Positions 61,507 through 64,000 of a stretch of 64,000 bases of DNA are shown here, one piece after another (the stretch's first letter is position 1; each line of letters opens with the position of its first letter). The position numbers and the translations under genes were made by a program. The DNA comes from Sciurus carolinensis. Taxonomy: Eukaryota > Chordata > Mammalia > Rodentia > Sciuridae. The notes beneath the pieces were generated by a model. The model saw nothing but the letters and a program-made list of their open reading frames with translations. It had not been told where the DNA came from and did no database searches. The stretch is taken from the NCBI RefSeq assembly GCF_902686445.1, contig NW_025920104.1, positions 4,774,001 through 4,838,000 on the forward strand. Reading direction: 5' to 3'.

Positions 61507-61576
61507 CAAAGCCAGCAGCCCCGGGTTCATGTGGCAGTGTCCTTGGCCAGCCATCTTCCCAGTCACCCAGGCCCAT
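61507..61576 (+). pseudogene. GAB-like short exon
   Basis: Acceptor gctcctgttccag, donor CAT|GTGAGC. Joined in phase to the previous exon it reads K-AKPAAPG, close to the start of the corresponding GAB2 exon. Open throughout. Confidence 0.6.
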
Positions 61577-61820
61577 GTGAGCACCTGTTTTGAAGGTTGG
61601 GGAGAAAGTGAGATGAATGAACTGTTTCTGATCTGAGTGTCAGGAGGGGTAGACATGAACTACTGCTGCTGTAAACTCATAGATCTCCTGAGGCTGGGTA
61701 CCTTGATTCATGAAGGGGGAGAATTGTATTCCAGTCAGATCTTACGTTGGGGATGGCATGAAGCTCAGACCAGTTGGAGGTCAGAGCATGCACCTAAGAC
61801 TCCTCCTCATCCTTCCACAG

Positions 61821-61923
61821 CATCTGCACTGAGGTCTTCAGCTCCTCTCAGGACCTGTGCACCCCCACACAGAGCACCACCAGCCTGCACCTGGGACCCA
61901 GTGAGGGAATGCTTGTCTTTGCT
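61821..61923 (+). pseudogene. GAB-like exon with eroded tyrosine motif
   Basis: Acceptor catccttccacag, donor GCT|GTGAGC. In phase it reads TEVFSSSQDLCTPTQSTTS, aligning with the Ser/Thr-rich GAB2 exon. The YVPM motif expected at its end is replaced by MLVF. Open throughout. Confidence 0.6.
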
Positions 61924-62656
61924 GTGAGCTCCCAAGGACCTATTCCCTGCTCCTTGTGACTCTGCTCACTTGCATTTGCCCAGATCCCTAAGACCTTGGG
62001 GTATAGTCTGACTGAAAGTCCTTCCTGAGCACAGGGCCCCATCATTAGCTGTGGGGAAGGCATGCTTCCCAGGGAATTCTCAGACACCTGACTGTGGTGC
62101 AGGTAATAGGATCACTGCTTTCACAGGGTGGTGCTGGAAGCAGGGAGGCATAGGGTGCAGTCCACAGTATGTGGTGAGCACAGGCAGAGCATGGGGTCCT
62201 CCCTGAAATCCTGGCTTACAGGGCACAGCTAACCAGCACCTCGTCACAGAATACAGGCTCCACCTGTATCACTGCATGGGACTGCAGGAGAATACTAGAT
62301 ATATGTCCAGGGGATCCATGGAGGAGTCCAGGCTGCTCCAGTGTGACCACCCACTCTAGGCCACAGGTGGGAGTATCCAACAAGCTGATTTAGAAATTAC
62401 ACAGAAACCCTACTGAGCATCGAGAATCAACCTGCTGTCTTTCTGTCTTTAAAATAGCAGGTGAGAAGCAGACCTGGGGCCATGATTACACAGCTGTGTC
62501 ACCATGGGAAAGTCACTGCACCTCTCTGAACCAGACTCTCCATGTTCTAACCAATACAAGAAGCATCACAGTCTGCTACAAAGCCACACTGAGGGACTTG
62601 TGGATGGGCAGTGCTGACCACTGTGTTCACTGACTGCCTTTTCCTTCTTCTGATAG

Positions 62657-62782
62657 CAGAGCCCAAGGGCAGCAAGTCCTGCACACTGTGGCACCAACAG
62701 CCCAGTCCCTGAGGAGAGCCCTGTGAGTGACAATTGTGTGGCCCTGGATATCCAGCTGAGTAACCCAAGTGCCAGCCACAAG
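62657..62782 (+). pseudogene. GAB-like exon that lost an SHP2-binding tyrosine
   Basis: Acceptor cttctgatag, donor AAG|GTGCCT, 42 complete codons. It reads GTNSPVPEESPVSDNCVALD, matching the GAB2 exon whose DYLALD motif recruits SHP2. Here Tyr is Cys, so that docking site is gone. Confidence 0.7.
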
Positions 62783-63508
62783 GTGCCTGGGAGATCAGGG
62801 CTTCAGGGAAGTCAGCCCTTGACATTTCTCCCTATACACACTTCTTTAGAGACTTCACCCTGCTTTAGCTGGTATCTCCATCAAGGCACAGGGTCCTTCC
62901 ATTTGCACTGCCTCTCACATGCACACAGAATCCCAGCTATCTCTGGGTTATGGAGTCAGTGACAGTAGGAACTCAGGGCCCCTGCTTCCTTATCTGAGTT
63001 ATTATCTGAGGAGCACTCACTGTGGGGCAGGCTTTGGGGCACAGCACCAAGAGAAGAGACCAGGCAGTCAGTACAGGAGGATGGAGCTCTCTATTTCAAA
63101 GTTGAGGGCTCTCCAGGGAGCACACAGAAGGCCCTGTGGCTCACACCTCATGCCTCCTCCCTCAGGATGAGTGCTGGAGGGATGGACTTGTGCTCATTTC
63201 CACATCCAGGGAGCACAGAGAGATCCTGCACACTGAACCTCATCTGGATGGATGATGTGAGTAGAGATGGTGGCTTGGGATTATCCAAACCATGAAAGGG
63301 CCCAGTACCTTCAGGCGGTACCTTAGACTACTCACAGGACCTGTCATCTCGACATTGGGGACAGTGTGCTTTGAAGTCAGACTGAAGCCCATGCTCAGTA
63401 GAAGAGAACTTCTGAGGCAGGCGGGGCAACATCCTCTCCCCTTCATCTGGGACCACCCTGCTCATCCCATCTCTGCCTTAACTGGTGACTCAGTCACTCT
63501 CTCTTCAG

Positions 63509-63640
63509 ACATCCAGGTCATCTGCTGCTTCTGAGGAAGACAACTACATTGAGATGTACTGAGAGAACAACCAGGCCCTACAGCACACCATGAAAGAGTG
63601 GGCAGCCATGGGACAGTATCCAGTCCTGCCAAGGGCAGCA
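63509..63640 (+). pseudogene. GAB-like terminal exon
   Basis: The acceptor ctctctcttcag starts an open stretch reading SEEDNYIEMY, then TGA at 63560-63562. Beyond the stop the same frame continues QALQHTMKEW, matching the conserved GAB C-terminus, so the stop removes about 30 residues including the region after the second SHP2 motif. The motif Tyr (YIEM) is retained. Confidence 0.7.
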
Positions 63641-63823
63641 AACTATGCCTGGTCTTTGCCCTCCTCCTGCCCACTCAACTTCAACTTCAGGGACTTGAGC
63701 CCTTGCCTGAAAGGTCAGGGTTCACCTGGGTGCTTCCTTGGCCACTGAAGATAGGTATGATTTCTGTGAGCAAAGCCAGACCTCTGTCACCACTCAGTCC
63801 ACAATCCTCCAGACCTGGATATT

Positions 63824-63829
63824 AATAAA
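63824..63829 (+). terminator. Possible polyadenylation signal of the GAB-like locus
   Basis: AATAAA about 260 bp after the terminal-exon stop. No other strong signal precedes it. Confidence 0.45.
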
Positions 63830-64000
63830 GGACAAACTTACCAGTCCTTTCTGTCAAACCAGAGAATCTCCATGTTAACCCCTCACTTCCTGATGTCCTT
63901 TTCTTATAATGGCTGCAATTCCTCAGACTTCACTTCCTCAGTATCTGTTCATGCCCAAGACTATGCAGTCATCCTGACCAGTGGGCCATGATCAAGTACC

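Larger units (their letters stand above)
32750..63829 (+). pseudogene. GAB4: GAB-family docking-protein locus, probably decayed GAB4
   Basis: GAB proteins are scaffold adaptors with an N-terminal PH domain, Grb2-SH3-binding proline motifs, and tyrosine motifs for PI3K (YxxM) and SHP2. Seven segments in order on the plus strand match this plan: 32750-33055, 57702-58359, 59448-59542, 60485-60749, 61507-61576, 61821-61923, 62657-62782, then a terminal exon from 63509. Introns are retained, so this is not a processed copy. Similarity to GAB2 is clear, but GAB2 is an essential conserved gene. The weak conservation and stops fit the divergent paralogue GAB4. Premature stops occur at 32996, 57801 and 57897. 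Splice phases across the 3' exons still agree. The first coding exon was not found. Confidence 0.65.

Noticed and set aside
32750..63640. The docking-protein exons as functional GAB2
   Set aside because: Three premature stops and lost docking tyrosines are incompatible with a conserved essential gene.

Overview
The window looks like nuclear DNA of a rodent, most likely a squirrel-family species. The evidence is short ID-type SINEs, 7SL-derived B1-like SINEs and a B1-ID dimer with an A-rich AAATAAA-type tail, together with rodent-style L1 elements and several ERVs. The species is inferred. No bacterial-type genes, rRNA, tRNA genes or CRISPR arrays were seen.

Layout. (1) 1-12321: a degenerate CAGAGC/ACAGAG tandem array that runs off the left edge, flips strand seven times and ends in a (TC)n run. 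(2) 12322-16383: non-genic sequence. (3) 16389-28067: provirus A, an 11.7 kb plus-strand endogenous retrovirus with 98 percent-identical LTRs, a 5-bp GATAT target duplication and a tRNA-Ser-like primer site. It carries gag, a canonical -1 slippery heptamer, and a class III (ERV-L/ERV-S-like) pro-pol broken by several stops. It also has an unusually large env and two further ORFs between env and the 3' LTR, each preceded by a good splice acceptor. This is the most unusual object in the window. (4) 32750-63829: the remains of a multi-exon GAB-family docking-protein gene on the plus strand, probably GAB4. A PH-domain exon is followed about 25 kb later by six recognisable or frame-compatible exons. 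There are three premature stops in the 5' half, while the 3' exons and splice sites remain in frame. (5) Inside its long intron: an old L1 3' fragment, SINEs, provirus B (39608-45892, minus strand, tRNA-Thr primer site, almost non-coding interior) and a near full-length minus-strand L1 (50376-57524) with a 12-bp target duplication and tandem promoter monomers.

How the parts fit. The protein-coding content is nearly all from mobile elements. Provirus A is laid out like a complex retrovirus: gag, frameshifted pro-pol, spliced env, and extra spliced 3' genes. Its pol is dead by nonsense, whereas the main SU block, the TM block and the 246-codon 3' ORF are uninterrupted. The only host gene recognised is the decaying GAB-family locus. 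Family assignments rest on motif recognition by eye. No database search or folding was run.
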